A DNA stretch of 27,304 bases, taken from the NCBI GenBank assembly GCA_025924495.1, contig JAICIG010000037.1:1-27304 (forward strand), in the 5' to 3' direction. The notes under the pieces were generated by a model. The model was not told the origin of the DNA. It ran no database searches and saw only the letters and a list, made by a program, of their open reading frames with translations. Positions 6,740-15,044 of this stretch are shown here, one piece after another; the stretch's first letter is position 1, and each line of letters opens with the position of its first letter. The translations under genes and the position numbers were made by a program. Source of the DNA: Pirellulales bacterium (GTDB lineage Bacteria > Planctomycetota > Planctomycetia > Pirellulales > JAICIG01).

Positions 6740-8158
6740 TCAAAACGCGCGAATCAACTTTTCCAGCCGCCGACGATAGCTGAAATGCTCGACTTCGAGC
6801 AGATGCCGCGTGGAATTCAAATAACGAATGCCGCGGCCCAAACCTTCGTTCCGCGCGGCTATCCTACGGCGGAACCGATCTGCAGCGGATGGATTGCGAT
6901 CTAATGCGTCGAGGAATTTCGCGATCAGTTGAGCCTGGCGATCGACAAGGCCGAACTGGCCGCTGTCGGGCTGAATCAATCCAACGACGGCCAGGTTGTT
7001 GTAGTGCGGATGGAACACGTTCAGATACAAATCCGGCCGCCCCTCGCGCCAGTTGAGATGTTCGCGATCGATGAATGGGAAACTGATCCTGTAGCCGGTC
7101 GCGTACACGATTACGTCGATTGCTTCAGTTGTGCCGTCGACAAATCGCACGCAATCGCCGCATAGTTCCGCCACATTGCGCTTAGGGCGAATGGAGCCGT
7201 GCCCCACGTAATAGAGCATCTGCGAGTTGATGATTGGGTGCGATTCGAATAGCCGATGGTCGGGTTTCGGCAATCCGAAACGCTCGGGCGCGCCCAGCAC
7301 CCAGCGGATGACGGCGCCGGCGATTGTGCGGCGCAGGGCCAAAGGCAAACGCCAGCGCAACAACCGCTCGCCCACCTGGTCGGCCGGTTTGCCGCGAATG
7401 TACTTGGGCAGATAGTGATAGCCGCGCCTCACGCTATGAAAGGTGCACGCCGCGTTCTGGGCCGACTCGACGGCGATATCGCAGCCCGAATTGCCCGCAC
7501 CGACGACCAGCACGCGCCGGTCGCGCAACACTTCAGGCGTCTTGTACTGGGCTGAATGGAGCGAGACGCCGTTGAAGCTGCCGGGATACTCCGGCAGCTT
7601 GGGATCCCAATTGTGACCGTTGGCAATGATCACGCCGCGATAGCGCCGCGTTTCGCTGCGCGAGGATGGCGAGCTGGCTGACGGCTCCTCGGACGAGTCT
7701 GAGCCGTTGACGTTGGCGACGCTCTGGTTGCTTATCGTCACGTCCCAATAAGGGCCGTGCGGTCCTTGCTCCGCGGCCGGCTCGATGCGCTCCACCGTTG
7801 TGTGGAATTCGATGTGGGGATAAAGATTGAAATGCCGGGCGTAGGAGCGAAGGTACTGCCAAACTTGCTCATGGCTCGGGTAGTCGGGGTACTCCGCCGG
7901 CATCGGAAAGTCGACGTACTCGGTCAGCGGCTTCGATGAAATCAGGTGCGTCGAGCGATAGACGCTGCTGTGCGGCTTGCCGTAGTACCAATTGCCGCCG
8001 ACGTCATCCTCGCGCTCCAGGCAATCGAACTCGATGCCGCGGGTCAGCAAATGCTTCGCCGCCGCCAGCCCGGAAGAACCGCCGCCGACGATACAGTATT
8101 TCGAGCGGAAATCCTGGGGGGAGTGCTGGGCCAAAGATGCAGGATTAGGCGAGGTCAC
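6740..8158 (-). CDS. Flavin-containing monooxygenase (FMO-type)
   Basis: This 472-residue enzyme of the class B flavoprotein monooxygenase family is expected to use FAD, NADPH and O2 to oxygenate a soft nucleophile (N or S) on a small substrate. Visible motifs are the FAD Rossmann signature 'IVGGGSSG' (residues 23-30), 'GGNWYYG' (54-60), the FMO identifier FxGxxxHxxxY as 'FNGVSLHSAQY' (195-205), and the NADPH Rossmann motif 'VVGAGNSG' (218-225). A Ser/Glu-rich insertion (about 150-170) interrupts the region before the FMO identifier and is probably a surface loop. The substrate cannot be told from sequence. The gene converges on the operon ending at 6699 and diverges from the sugar transferase at 8379. 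Confidence 0.92.
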   Translation of the reverse strand: MTSPNPASLAQHSPQDFRSKYCIVGGGSSGLAAAKHLLTRGIEFDCLEREDDVGGNWYYGKPHSSVYRSTHLISSKPLTEYVDFPMPAEYPDYPSHEQVWQYLRSYARHFNLYPHIEFHTTVERIEPAAEQGPHGPYWDVTISNQSVANVNGSDSSEEPSASSPSSRSETRRYRGVIIANGHNWDPKLPEYPGSFNGVSLHSAQYKTPEVLRDRRVLVVGAGNSGCDIAVESAQNAACTFHSVRRGYHYLPKYIRGKPADQVGERLLRWRLPLALRRTIAGAVIRWVLGAPERFGLPKPDHRLFESHPIINSQMLYYVGHGSIRPKRNVAELCGDCVRFVDGTTEAIDVIVYATGYRISFPFIDREHLNWREGRPDLYLNVFHPHYNNLAVVGLIQPDSGQFGLVDRQAQLIAKFLDALDRNPSAADRFRRRIAARNEGLGRGIRYLNSTRHLLEVEHFSYRRRLEKLIRAF

Positions 8159-8244
8159 GGGATTGGGCGTATCGAGTCATGCGAAATACCGTTTTTCTCA
8201 CCTTAAGCCTAGACCGCGAAACTTCAAACCCATCTTGATCCATC

Positions 8245-8267
8245 CAGTCTAAAGTGTTACAAGACTG
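8245..8267. promoter_or_regulatory. Operator-like inverted repeat between divergent genes
   Basis: CAGTCT (8245-8250) and AGACTG (8262-8267) form a perfect 6+6 inverted repeat around an 11 bp A/T-leaning centre. It sits in the 220 bp region between the divergent monooxygenase and sugar-phosphate transferase genes. The arm size and spacing would suit a dimeric regulator, but nothing in the window identifies one. Confidence 0.25.
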
Positions 8268-8378
8268 CACCTTGCACCGTTTCGGCTGAGTACGAAATGC
8301 GTGGCAGGCGCCGGACTGGGGCCGCCGGACTGGCCTTAGTTAGCGATTCTGGTTCGATCTTAGCCCGAGCGATCACGG

Positions 8379-9767
8379 ATGTATCGTCGGCACGGACAAA
8401 AACTTGGCCTGGTCTTTCTGGCGTGCGACCTGTCGGTCACCGCCGCCAGTTGGTTCGCGGCTTACTTCCTGCGTTATGGCCTGTGGCCTTCGCCCCACGG
8501 GGTGCCGGGACTGCCGCTGGTGGCGGACCAATTGCCGACGATCTTGTTGTTGGCTGGCGTCGCGTATCGTCTCTGCGGCTTGTACGAGATCCATCGCCTG
8601 CGCGAGTTGCCGCGCGAGCTGGGCGTGGTGTTCCAGGCCAGCGGGCTGTTGTTCTTATTTGCCATCGCCGCGGTTTTTTACCGCCGTGATCTGTACGAAT
8701 CGCGGCTTGCGCTGGCGATCTTCGTAGCGCTCAATGCCGTCGCCTTGGCGGGCGTGCGCCGCGCGGTGTGGCGAGTCTTGAAATACCTGCGCAGCCGCGG
8801 CTTGAATTACGGCCGGGCCGCGATCGTCGGCGCCGGACGAACGGGGCGGCTGGTGGCGCAGACGATTCTGCGCAATTCGTGGACCGGCCTGGAGGCGGTC
8901 GGCTTTATCGACGCGCCGAGCAAGGTCGAGCCGGCCGGCTTGCCGCGACTGGGCACGATCGACCAATTGGCCGAAATCGTCGAGCGACATCGCATCGATC
9001 ATGTGTTCGTGGCCCTGCCCCTTTCCCGGTATGGCGAACTGCCGGCCGTCTATCGCGCGCTAGAGAACGTGCTGGTCGAGGTGCAGTTGGCGCCCGACCT
9101 GCCGAACCTGGCCGGCATGCGCATCCGCTCGATGGAGATCGACGACGTCGCGTTCCTCAGCCTGCGCGGCAATCCGCAATACGGCTGGCGCCGCATCGCC
9201 AAACGCGGCATGGATCTGGCAGTCGGTGCGCTGGCCTTGGCCATCGCGTTCCCGCTGATGTTGGCGATTGCCATTGCGATTAAGCTCACCAGCCGGGGTC
9301 CGGTCTTGTTCCGACAGCCGAGAGCCGGGCTGGGCGGGCAGCCGTTCAATATGCTCAAGTTCCGCAGCATGCGGATCGACGCCGAAAGTTCGAGCGGTCC
9401 GGTGTGGGCCACGCGGCACGATGACCGTTGCACGCCGCTGGGGCGCTTCTTGCGGCGCTGGAGCCTGGACGAACTGCCGCAACTATTCAACGTGCTGGCC
9501 GGAGACATGAGCCTTGTCGGACCGCGACCCGAACGGGGCGTGTTCATCGAGAAATTTCGCCGGCAGATCCCCAACTATTGCCAGCGCCACCAGGTCAAAG
9601 CAGGCATCACCGGTTGGGCCCAAATCAACGGTTGGCGAGGCAACACCTCGCTACGGCGGCGGCTGGAGTGCGACCTGTACTACATCAGCAACTGGTCGCT
9701 GTGGCTCGACATCAAAATCCTCTGCCTGACATTGCTACGCGGAATCAAGCACCGCAACGCGTATTGA
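8379..9767 (+). CDS. Polyprenyl-phosphate sugar-1-phosphate transferase (WcaJ/PssA type)
   Basis: This 462-residue protein starts exopolysaccharide or O-antigen assembly by moving a sugar-1-phosphate from a UDP-sugar onto undecaprenyl phosphate in the cytoplasmic membrane. The N-terminal half has about four hydrophobic segments and a CoA-binding-like Rossmann domain ('AAIVGAGRTGRLVA', 147-160). The C-terminal catalytic domain begins at 'KRGMDLAVG' (275-283), with a hydrophobic membrane segment, 'KFRSMRIDAE' (327-336), the acidic pair D364-E365 in 'RRWSLDELPQLFNVL', 'SLVGPRPER' and 'QVKAGITGWAQINGWRG'. The length and order fit the EPS polyprenyl glycosylphosphotransferase family. No glycosyltransferases or export genes are adjacent, so it is an isolated initiating enzyme. 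The start at 8379 is the first ATG of the conserved part. Confidence 0.93.
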   Translation: MYRRHGQKLGLVFLACDLSVTAASWFAAYFLRYGLWPSPHGVPGLPLVADQLPTILLLAGVAYRLCGLYEIHRLRELPRELGVVFQASGLLFLFAIAAVFYRRDLYESRLALAIFVALNAVALAGVRRAVWRVLKYLRSRGLNYGRAAIVGAGRTGRLVAQTILRNSWTGLEAVGFIDAPSKVEPAGLPRLGTIDQLAEIVERHRIDHVFVALPLSRYGELPAVYRALENVLVEVQLAPDLPNLAGMRIRSMEIDDVAFLSLRGNPQYGWRRIAKRGMDLAVGALALAIAFPLMLAIAIAIKLTSRGPVLFRQPRAGLGGQPFNMLKFRSMRIDAESSSGPVWATRHDDRCTPLGRFLRRWSLDELPQLFNVLAGDMSLVGPRPERGVFIEKFRRQIPNYCQRHQVKAGITGWAQINGWRGNTSLRRRLECDLYYISNWSLWLDIKILCLTLLRGIKHRNAY

Positions 9768-9908
9768 GTTGTGAGCGGCTGGCGGCAAAGCTCGAGCGAT
9801 GACCCAGTGTTGGTTCGCCTTCGCCCAGAGCCTATGCCCAGCGCCTTGGGCTGGCTGCTCTGTCTTAGCCGTAAAGCGGCTGCGGATTACCGCTTTCTCC
9901 GCGAACCT

Positions 9909-11351
9909 TCACGCCAGAATCGAATGAATCGGCCGGCCGCCGTGGGCGATCGGAATCGGACGGCCAAGCTGATCGGGCAAGGTCGTTTCCGGATCGATAC
10001 CGAGCGTGTGATAGATCGTCGCGCAAATGTCTCCTGTGCTGACCGGCAGATCTTTCACATAAGCGCACTGGCTGTCGCTCGCTCCATGCACCGTGCCGCC
10101 GCGAATGCCGGCGCCGGCCATCAGAACCGAATAGCAAAACGTCCAATGATCGCGGCCGCCGTTCGCGTTGATCTTGGGCGTGCGTCCAAAATCGGTCAGC
10201 ACGACCACTAAGGTTTCGTCAAGCAGACCGCGGTCGTGGAGATCTTCCATCAGCGCGCCGTAGGTCAAGTCGAGGTACGGCAGGTTGTAGTCGCGCAAAA
10301 TCGGGAAGTTTCGCACGTGGGTGTCCCAACAGTCGAACTGCAGCTTGAGACGCTCCCAGTAGCAGTCCCACGTGACATTCACGAACCGCACGCCTGCTTG
10401 AACCAGCCGTCGCGCAATCAGCGCACTCTGGCCGAACAGCGTGCGACCGTACTTATCGCGCAGTTTTGGATCCTCCTGCTCCAAATCGAACGCAGCCTTG
10501 GCTTCGGCCGAGGTCAATAACCCGAAGGCGCGCTGCCGCTGGCGATCGAACTTGTCGAGCGAAGGTTGATCTTCGCGAGCGCGCAACTGATCGTCGATTT
10601 GCGCAAGCAAGCTGCGTCGCGAGTTGAGCCGGTCGATCGTCAGACCTTCTTCGAGCGCGCTGTTGGGCAGCCGCGGTTCGCCGCGCAGCACTTGCGGGTG
10701 GCCGGGACTCTCGCGCGGGGCGTCCTTATCGATGTAAGGACTGCACTCCGTGTAGAGCGGATCGTAACGTTGTCCCAAGAAGCCGCCGTACGGCCCCGGA
10801 CGGCGGATGTTCTGCCCCCAGCCCAGATAGCACGGCATGTAAACATACGCCGGCAACACGCCGGGCGACTTGTTCAAGTATTCGCACACCGAGCCCATGC
10901 TGGGCGGGTAGCTGTCTTTGGTCGAGACAATATTGTCGAGCGGCTGTTCGTAGCCCGTGTAACTGGGCAGCGTATTGTGGCAGCCTGCTTTGTGGTTCAC
11001 GCTGCGGACAATCGCCGCCTTGTGCATCCACCTGGCTGTCCGCGGCAACAGCTCGCAGACCTGAATGCCTGGCACGCAGGTGTCGATCGGCTTGAACTCG
11101 CCCCGGACCTCGGCCGGCGCCTCGGGTTTCAGGTCGTACATATCCTGCGCCGGCGCACCGCCCAACAAGTACAGCACGATGACGCTTTTAGCCTTGCCGG
11201 GCAAGGCGCCGGCAGACGCCTGAGCCTCTTCCAGCTTGAAGAGCTGCGGCAGGCTGAGTCCGCCCAGCATGGCCAGGCCGCCGGCGCGTAGCGTTTCGCG
11301 ACGCGTGAATCCATCGCAGCAACGACGCGGAGAACCGAGCATCGTGATCAT
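9909..11351 (-). CDS. DUF1501 family protein, Tat-exported
   Basis: I chose the ATG at 11351 because AGGAG lies 9 nt upstream; the result is 480 residues. The N-terminus carries a twin-arginine-type signal ('FTRRETLRAGGLAMLGG'), so the protein is probably folded and then exported. The body has family landmarks: 'LLGGAPAQDMYDLKPEAP', 'CELLPRTARWMHKAAIVRS', 'DFGRTPKINANGGRDHW' and 'GTVHGASDS', which recall the alkaline phosphatase/sulfatase superfamily to which DUF1501 is related. DUF1501 genes are very numerous in planctomycetes, usually beside a DUF1549/DUF1553 cytochrome gene; that partner is absent here. The biochemical role is unknown. It converges on the sugar-phosphate transferase gene. 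Confidence 0.93.
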   Translation of the reverse strand: MITMLGSPRRCCDGFTRRETLRAGGLAMLGGLSLPQLFKLEEAQASAGALPGKAKSVIVLYLLGGAPAQDMYDLKPEAPAEVRGEFKPIDTCVPGIQVCELLPRTARWMHKAAIVRSVNHKAGCHNTLPSYTGYEQPLDNIVSTKDSYPPSMGSVCEYLNKSPGVLPAYVYMPCYLGWGQNIRRPGPYGGFLGQRYDPLYTECSPYIDKDAPRESPGHPQVLRGEPRLPNSALEEGLTIDRLNSRRSLLAQIDDQLRAREDQPSLDKFDRQRQRAFGLLTSAEAKAAFDLEQEDPKLRDKYGRTLFGQSALIARRLVQAGVRFVNVTWDCYWERLKLQFDCWDTHVRNFPILRDYNLPYLDLTYGALMEDLHDRGLLDETLVVVLTDFGRTPKINANGGRDHWTFCYSVLMAGAGIRGGTVHGASDSQCAYVKDLPVSTGDICATIYHTLGIDPETTLPDQLGRPIPIAHGGRPIHSILA

Positions 11352-11842
11352 CGCGGCCATCTCCTTTTGCACGGCTGATTCGGTCAACACGACCAACCAA
11401 CACGCCCCGGAGCAACGCATCGATGATTGTTTATAGTTCTGCGGTAGAGAAAAGGCAATCTTGATGACACTCAGACCCAGGCCGGTGCGCGTGAATCACG
11501 AAAACGTCAAAGAACGTTGTTCCTGGGTGCGCAAAAGACGACCGGCGAAGAGATATGACGATGAGCGAGCGGCTCTGCACTGGCATGCTTGCCGCCAGCT
11601 TTAGCTGGTGGTAAGAGAGCCATTCATGAACCGTCGTCCCGCCGGCTTTAGCCGGCTTCCACTGGAAGAGGGCGCAGTCTGTTCGCAAGCGCCTGAAGGC
11701 TTGCACAAGTCGGCTAAAGCCGATTGATGACAACAAATGCTCTTGCTCGAATCCCACCAGCTAAAGCTGGCGGCAAAAGAGAAAAGCCTGGCTGCTGAGT
11801 TTCCCGCGGGCTGGGATTGGGAAGTTATTCGATCCCTATTGC
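11352..11842. other. Intergenic region holding a palindrome-rich element
   Basis: These 491 bp between the beta-propeller gene and the DUF1501 gene (both minus strand) contain no convincing gene. The segment 11589-11776 is a structured repeat (separate entry). The remainder presumably contains the DUF1501 promoter near 11400-11480, but I do not see a clear one. AAAAGGAG near 11361-11368 is the ribosome binding site for DUF1501. Confidence 0.6.
11589..11776. repeat. Nested REP-like element with four GGCTTTAGCC-type palindromes
   Basis: The outermost 23 bp at 11589-11611 are a perfect inverted copy of 11754-11776. Each end has a palindromic core, CCAGCTTTAGCTGG on one side and CCAGCTAAAGCTGG on the other. 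Inside is a second inverted pair, GCCGGCTTTAGCCGGC (about 11641-11656) and GTCGGCTAAAGCCGA (about 11709-11723). The four units are therefore arranged forward, forward, reverse, reverse. No coding frame is evident inside. The layout resembles nested REP/REPIN doublets, and the family differs from the elements at the window edges. Confidence 0.75.
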
Positions 11843-13273
11843 TCACGGCTGGGTGAGGCCGAAGCAGTAGAGATGTCCGGCGGTGCGGAAGTAGATCTTG
11901 CCATCGACCAGCGCGGGCGTGGCATAAACGTCTTCGCCGAAGTCGGCGGTGCTGAGCGTCTTCCATTGTTTCTCGGCGCTGACGACATTCAGCTTGCCTT
12001 GCTCGTTGGTCACGTAGATCTTGCCATCGCCGGCGACGGGCGAGCTGTAGTAGTTGCCGGTGGCGCCGAGTCGTCCGTACTTCAGCATCTGGCCCGACTT
12101 GGCGTCGAGGCAGGACAAGATGCCGCCGTCTTTGACGGTGAACACCAGCCCCTGGTAATACAGCGGCGATGCACAGAAGGGCACGAACTTGTCGCTTTCC
12201 CATAACTGGTGCGACTTCGTCACATCGCCGGCGCCGCCGGGCTTGATGGCGATCACGACGTTGCGCGATTGATCGAACAGGCCGCGGAAGTATTCATACT
12301 CGGCCTGCGTGATGCCGCCGCTCTTGTCGCGATCGACTTGCGTAAAACGCTGCTTGATGTCGCCGTCGGGCAGTTCGCTTTCCTGAAATTCGTTGTCGCC
12401 ATTGGCATCGTATTCGGGCGCCACCTTGTCGAACGGCTCGACGGTGATCCGCTCGTTGGCATCGCCCCCCGCCGACCAGCCGGCCACATACAACATGCCG
12501 TCATCGCCGACGACCGGCGTCATGCACACCGTGCGGGCGATGCCGCGCACGGTCCACAGCTCGCGGCCCGTTTCGAAATCGTAGCCCACGACGCGCAGCG
12601 TGCCGGCGACGACGATTTGCTTGCGACCGTCAGCCTCCCAGATCACCGGCGTGCAGTAGTTGCGGGGAAATTCCGAGCGATCGGTGCGCCAGATCGTTTT
12701 GCCGGTGCGTTTGTCGAAAGCTTCAAGGAACGAATCGGTGTCGTGGTCCTGGCAGAGAATCACCCAATCGCCGGCGATGATGGGCGAGCTGCCTGCGCCG
12801 AAGTCGTTGTTGAACGGACCCATCGGCCGCTTCCAGAGCAGCTTGCCGTCGAGGTCGTAGCAGTACAAGCCGCTGGAGCCAAAGAGGCTGACGACGCGCT
12901 CGCCGTCGGCGGCGGGCGTCGGCTGGGCGTAGCTGCCGATGCGATGGATGGTTTCCAAAGTCGCATGAGGCGCCTCGACCTCCCACAGAACTTTGCCCGT
13001 GCTGCGATCGAGAGCCATGGTCAGCAGTTGCTGATCACGAACGGCGGAGAGATAAATCCGCTTGCCGACGACAACGGGGGACGAGTGCCCGGCCGGCAAA
13101 GCCGCTTTCCAAATGACATTGATCTCGGGGCCGATTTCGTCGGGAAGTCGATGTTTGCCTTCCGCGCGGCCCGAGCAATTGACGCCTCGGAACTGAGGCC
13201 AATCGGCAGCTTGAGCCTGCGAAACGATCGCCCAAGACAAGGTCAGGCCAAGCGACAAGAGGCAACGAAACAT
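11843..13273 (-). CDS. Secreted PQQ-type beta-propeller protein with EF-hands
   Basis: The ATG at 13273 has GGAG 9 nt upstream and opens directly into a signal peptide ('MFRCLLSLGLTLSWAIVSQAQA'), so I prefer it over the upstream in-frame ATGs; 476 residues. The mature protein begins 'ADWPQFRG', the usual opening of planctomycete outer-membrane-biogenesis/PQQ-like propellers. Blade repeats follow with 'DRSTGKVLWEVEAP', 'DKRTGKTIWRTD', 'DFETGRELWTV' and 'DAKSGQMLKYG'. Between blades (about residues 300-340) sits a Ca-binding insertion with two EF-hand-like loops, 'DANGDNEFQESE' and canonical 'DRDKSGGITQAE'. I see no dehydrogenase catalytic signature, so a binding or scaffold role outside the cytoplasm is more likely than an enzyme. 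It is divergent from the YhdH-like gene. Confidence 0.9.
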   Translation of the reverse strand: MFRCLLSLGLTLSWAIVSQAQAADWPQFRGVNCSGRAEGKHRLPDEIGPEINVIWKAALPAGHSSPVVVGKRIYLSAVRDQQLLTMALDRSTGKVLWEVEAPHATLETIHRIGSYAQPTPAADGERVVSLFGSSGLYCYDLDGKLLWKRPMGPFNNDFGAGSSPIIAGDWVILCQDHDTDSFLEAFDKRTGKTIWRTDRSEFPRNYCTPVIWEADGRKQIVVAGTLRVVGYDFETGRELWTVRGIARTVCMTPVVGDDGMLYVAGWSAGGDANERITVEPFDKVAPEYDANGDNEFQESELPDGDIKQRFTQVDRDKSGGITQAEYEYFRGLFDQSRNVVIAIKPGGAGDVTKSHQLWESDKFVPFCASPLYYQGLVFTVKDGGILSCLDAKSGQMLKYGRLGATGNYYSSPVAGDGKIYVTNEQGKLNVVSAEKQWKTLSTADFGEDVYATPALVDGKIYFRTAGHLYCFGLTQP

Positions 13274-13496
13274 CGGCGAGATCTCCAGATTCATGCGATC
13301 GCGTTGGGACGCCTCACCGGACACATGCCCGTCGGGCGAGTCGGGGCCATTATCGGTCGCCGCCTCGACTGCCACAAGCCGCGGCGGCTGCCGGTTCCCT
13401 AAACGTGCGACCGACCCCATAATTGAAGCCGCGACGATTGGGCGAATTGTGAACGCGAGTCTCAGACGCATCTTATTGAAATGAGCGAGGGCCGGC

Positions 13497-14492
13497 ATGA
13501 AAGACTTTCTCTGTTATTACGTCACCAAAGAAGGTCGCGGTCCGGCACACGCGGAAGTCACGCGGCGTTCGCTGGGCGAACTGCCCGACGGCGAAGTGCT
13601 GATCAAGGTCGCCTATTCGTCGCTCAATTATAAGGACGCCCTTTCCGCCACAGGACATCCCGGCGTGACTCGCAGATTTCCGCACGTGCCGGGTATCGAC
13701 GCATCAGGCACGGTCGTGGAAAGTCGCTCAGACCAATGGAGCGCCGGCGATGAAGTGCTGGTCACCAGCTACGACCTGGGGCAAAACACCTGGGGCGGCC
13801 TTGCTGAATATATTCGCGTGCCTGCCGCGTGGGTCGTGAAGTTGCCCTCGGGACTGTCGCTGCGCGAAGCGATGATTCTCGGCACCGCGGGGTTCACGGC
13901 CGGCATGGGGCTCGATGCATTAACCCAACATGGCATTGCGCCGGCTCGCGGAGAAATCGTCGTCAGCGGCGCCTCGGGCGGAGTCGGCAGCCTGGCCGTG
14001 GCGATTCTGGCCAAGGCCGGCTATCGGGTCGTCGCCTCGACAGGCAAGAGCGACTCGCACGATTTGCTTCGCCGCCTCGGCGCCGCCGAAATCATCGGCC
14101 GCGAGCAACTCGTCGACGAAAGCGACAAGCCGCTCTTAGCCGCGCGGTGGGCCGGCGCCATCGATACGGTCGGCGGCAAGACGCTGGCCACCATCTTGCG
14201 TTCGGCGCAGCAGGGCGCCTGCATCACCGCCTGTGGTTTGGTGGGCGGCATCGAGCTGCCGATCACCGTCTATCCGTTCATTCTTCGCGGCGTCGACCTG
14301 GCCGGCATCGACTCGGCCGAATGTCCTCGCGAACGGCGATTGCGCGTCTGGCAGAAGCTGGCCAGCGACTGGAAGCCTGGTGATTTAGAGCAATTCGTCA
14401 CCGAGTCGAACCTCAGCCAACTAGGCGGGCACATCCAAGAGATTCTCAAAGGCCGCGTCACTGGCCGCGTGCTTGTCAAGCCGGCGGCGTGA
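13497..14492 (+). CDS. yhdH: YhdH/AcuI-type NADPH-dependent oxidoreductase (acrylyl-CoA reductase family)
   Basis: This 331-residue medium-chain reductase belongs to the YhdH/YhfP family, whose characterised members reduce acrylyl-CoA to propionyl-CoA with NADPH. Landmarks are 'SSLNYKDALSATG' (41-53), 'PHVPGIDASGTV' (62-73), 'GGLAEYIRVPA' (100-110), the nucleotide motif 'SGASGGVGSLAVAILAKAGY' (157-176) and the C-terminal 'GRVTGRVLVKP'. No zinc-ligand set is present, as expected for the quinone-reductase subgroup. A GAGGG lies a few bases upstream of the ATG. It precedes the archease gene by 105 bp, so co-transcription is possible but not required. It may detoxify acrylyl-CoA or related enoyl compounds. 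Confidence 0.92.
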   Translation: MKDFLCYYVTKEGRGPAHAEVTRRSLGELPDGEVLIKVAYSSLNYKDALSATGHPGVTRRFPHVPGIDASGTVVESRSDQWSAGDEVLVTSYDLGQNTWGGLAEYIRVPAAWVVKLPSGLSLREAMILGTAGFTAGMGLDALTQHGIAPARGEIVVSGASGGVGSLAVAILAKAGYRVVASTGKSDSHDLLRRLGAAEIIGREQLVDESDKPLLAARWAGAIDTVGGKTLATILRSAQQGACITACGLVGGIELPITVYPFILRGVDLAGIDSAECPRERRLRVWQKLASDWKPGDLEQFVTESNLSQLGGHIQEILKGRVTGRVLVKPAA

Positions 14493-14597
14493 GCGATTCG
14501 ACAAATCTGTTAAGGCTGATTGAACGTTAAAAGCGACGAGTCTGCGGTGGATTTGTATCGAAGACATGCAAACCGCCCCTACGCTAACTCAACAGTC

Positions 14598-15008
14598 ATG
14601 TACGAAACCTTCGAGCACACCGCCGATCTTGGGCTGCGCGTCAAAGCGGCCGATCTGCCGGCGCTGTTCGCCGAGGCGGCAAAGGGGCTGATGTCAGTGA
14701 TTGTGGCGAACCTCGAGGAAGTGAAGCCTGTCCGGGAAATGACCCTGGAGGTTGCCGGCGATGCGCTCGACGAGTTGCTCTTCGATTGGCTGAGCGAAGT
14801 GCTGTATGCCTTCGAATCGGAACATTTATTGCTCTCTGAATTTGTCGTCGAATTGACCGGCGCGGGTGTGAAGGCGACTGCTCGCGGCGAGCCGCTCGAT
14901 CTCGGCCGGCATCAGCTCGAGCACGAAGTGAAGGCCATTACCTACCACGGGCTGAAAGTGGAACAAACGGCCGAAGGCTGGCTGGCGGAGGCGATTCTCG
15001 ACATCTGA
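14598..15008 (+). CDS. Archease, RtcB RNA-ligase activator
   Basis: This 136-residue protein starts at the ATG at 14598; the frame opens earlier, but only here does the conserved N-terminus 'MYETFEHTADLGLRVKA' begin. Archease promotes guanylylation and multiple turnover of RtcB. Conserved features are the 'HTADLG' motif (residues 7-12), the 'LFDWLSEVLYAFE' helix and the C-terminal block 'EVKAITYHGLKVE' ending in 'AEAILDI'. The rtcB gene follows after 36 bp on the same strand, confirming the functional pairing. Confidence 0.93.
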   Translation: MYETFEHTADLGLRVKAADLPALFAEAAKGLMSVIVANLEEVKPVREMTLEVAGDALDELLFDWLSEVLYAFESEHLLLSEFVVELTGAGVKATARGEPLDLGRHQLEHEVKAITYHGLKVEQTAEGWLAEAILDI

Positions 15009-15044
15009 TCCGCGGCCTGAGTCAGAAAAGGCAAAGCGACGACC

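Noticed and set aside
9841..9890. Hairpin (AGCCG/CGGCT) between two convergent genes as a terminator
   Set aside because: The stem is only 5 bp and no T-tract follows on either strand, so I do not list it as a terminator.
12209..13402. Long plus-strand open frame (397 codons) opposite the beta-propeller gene
   Set aside because: It is antisense to a clear secreted PQQ-type propeller; its composition is that of a shadow frame and it has no motif or ribosome binding site.
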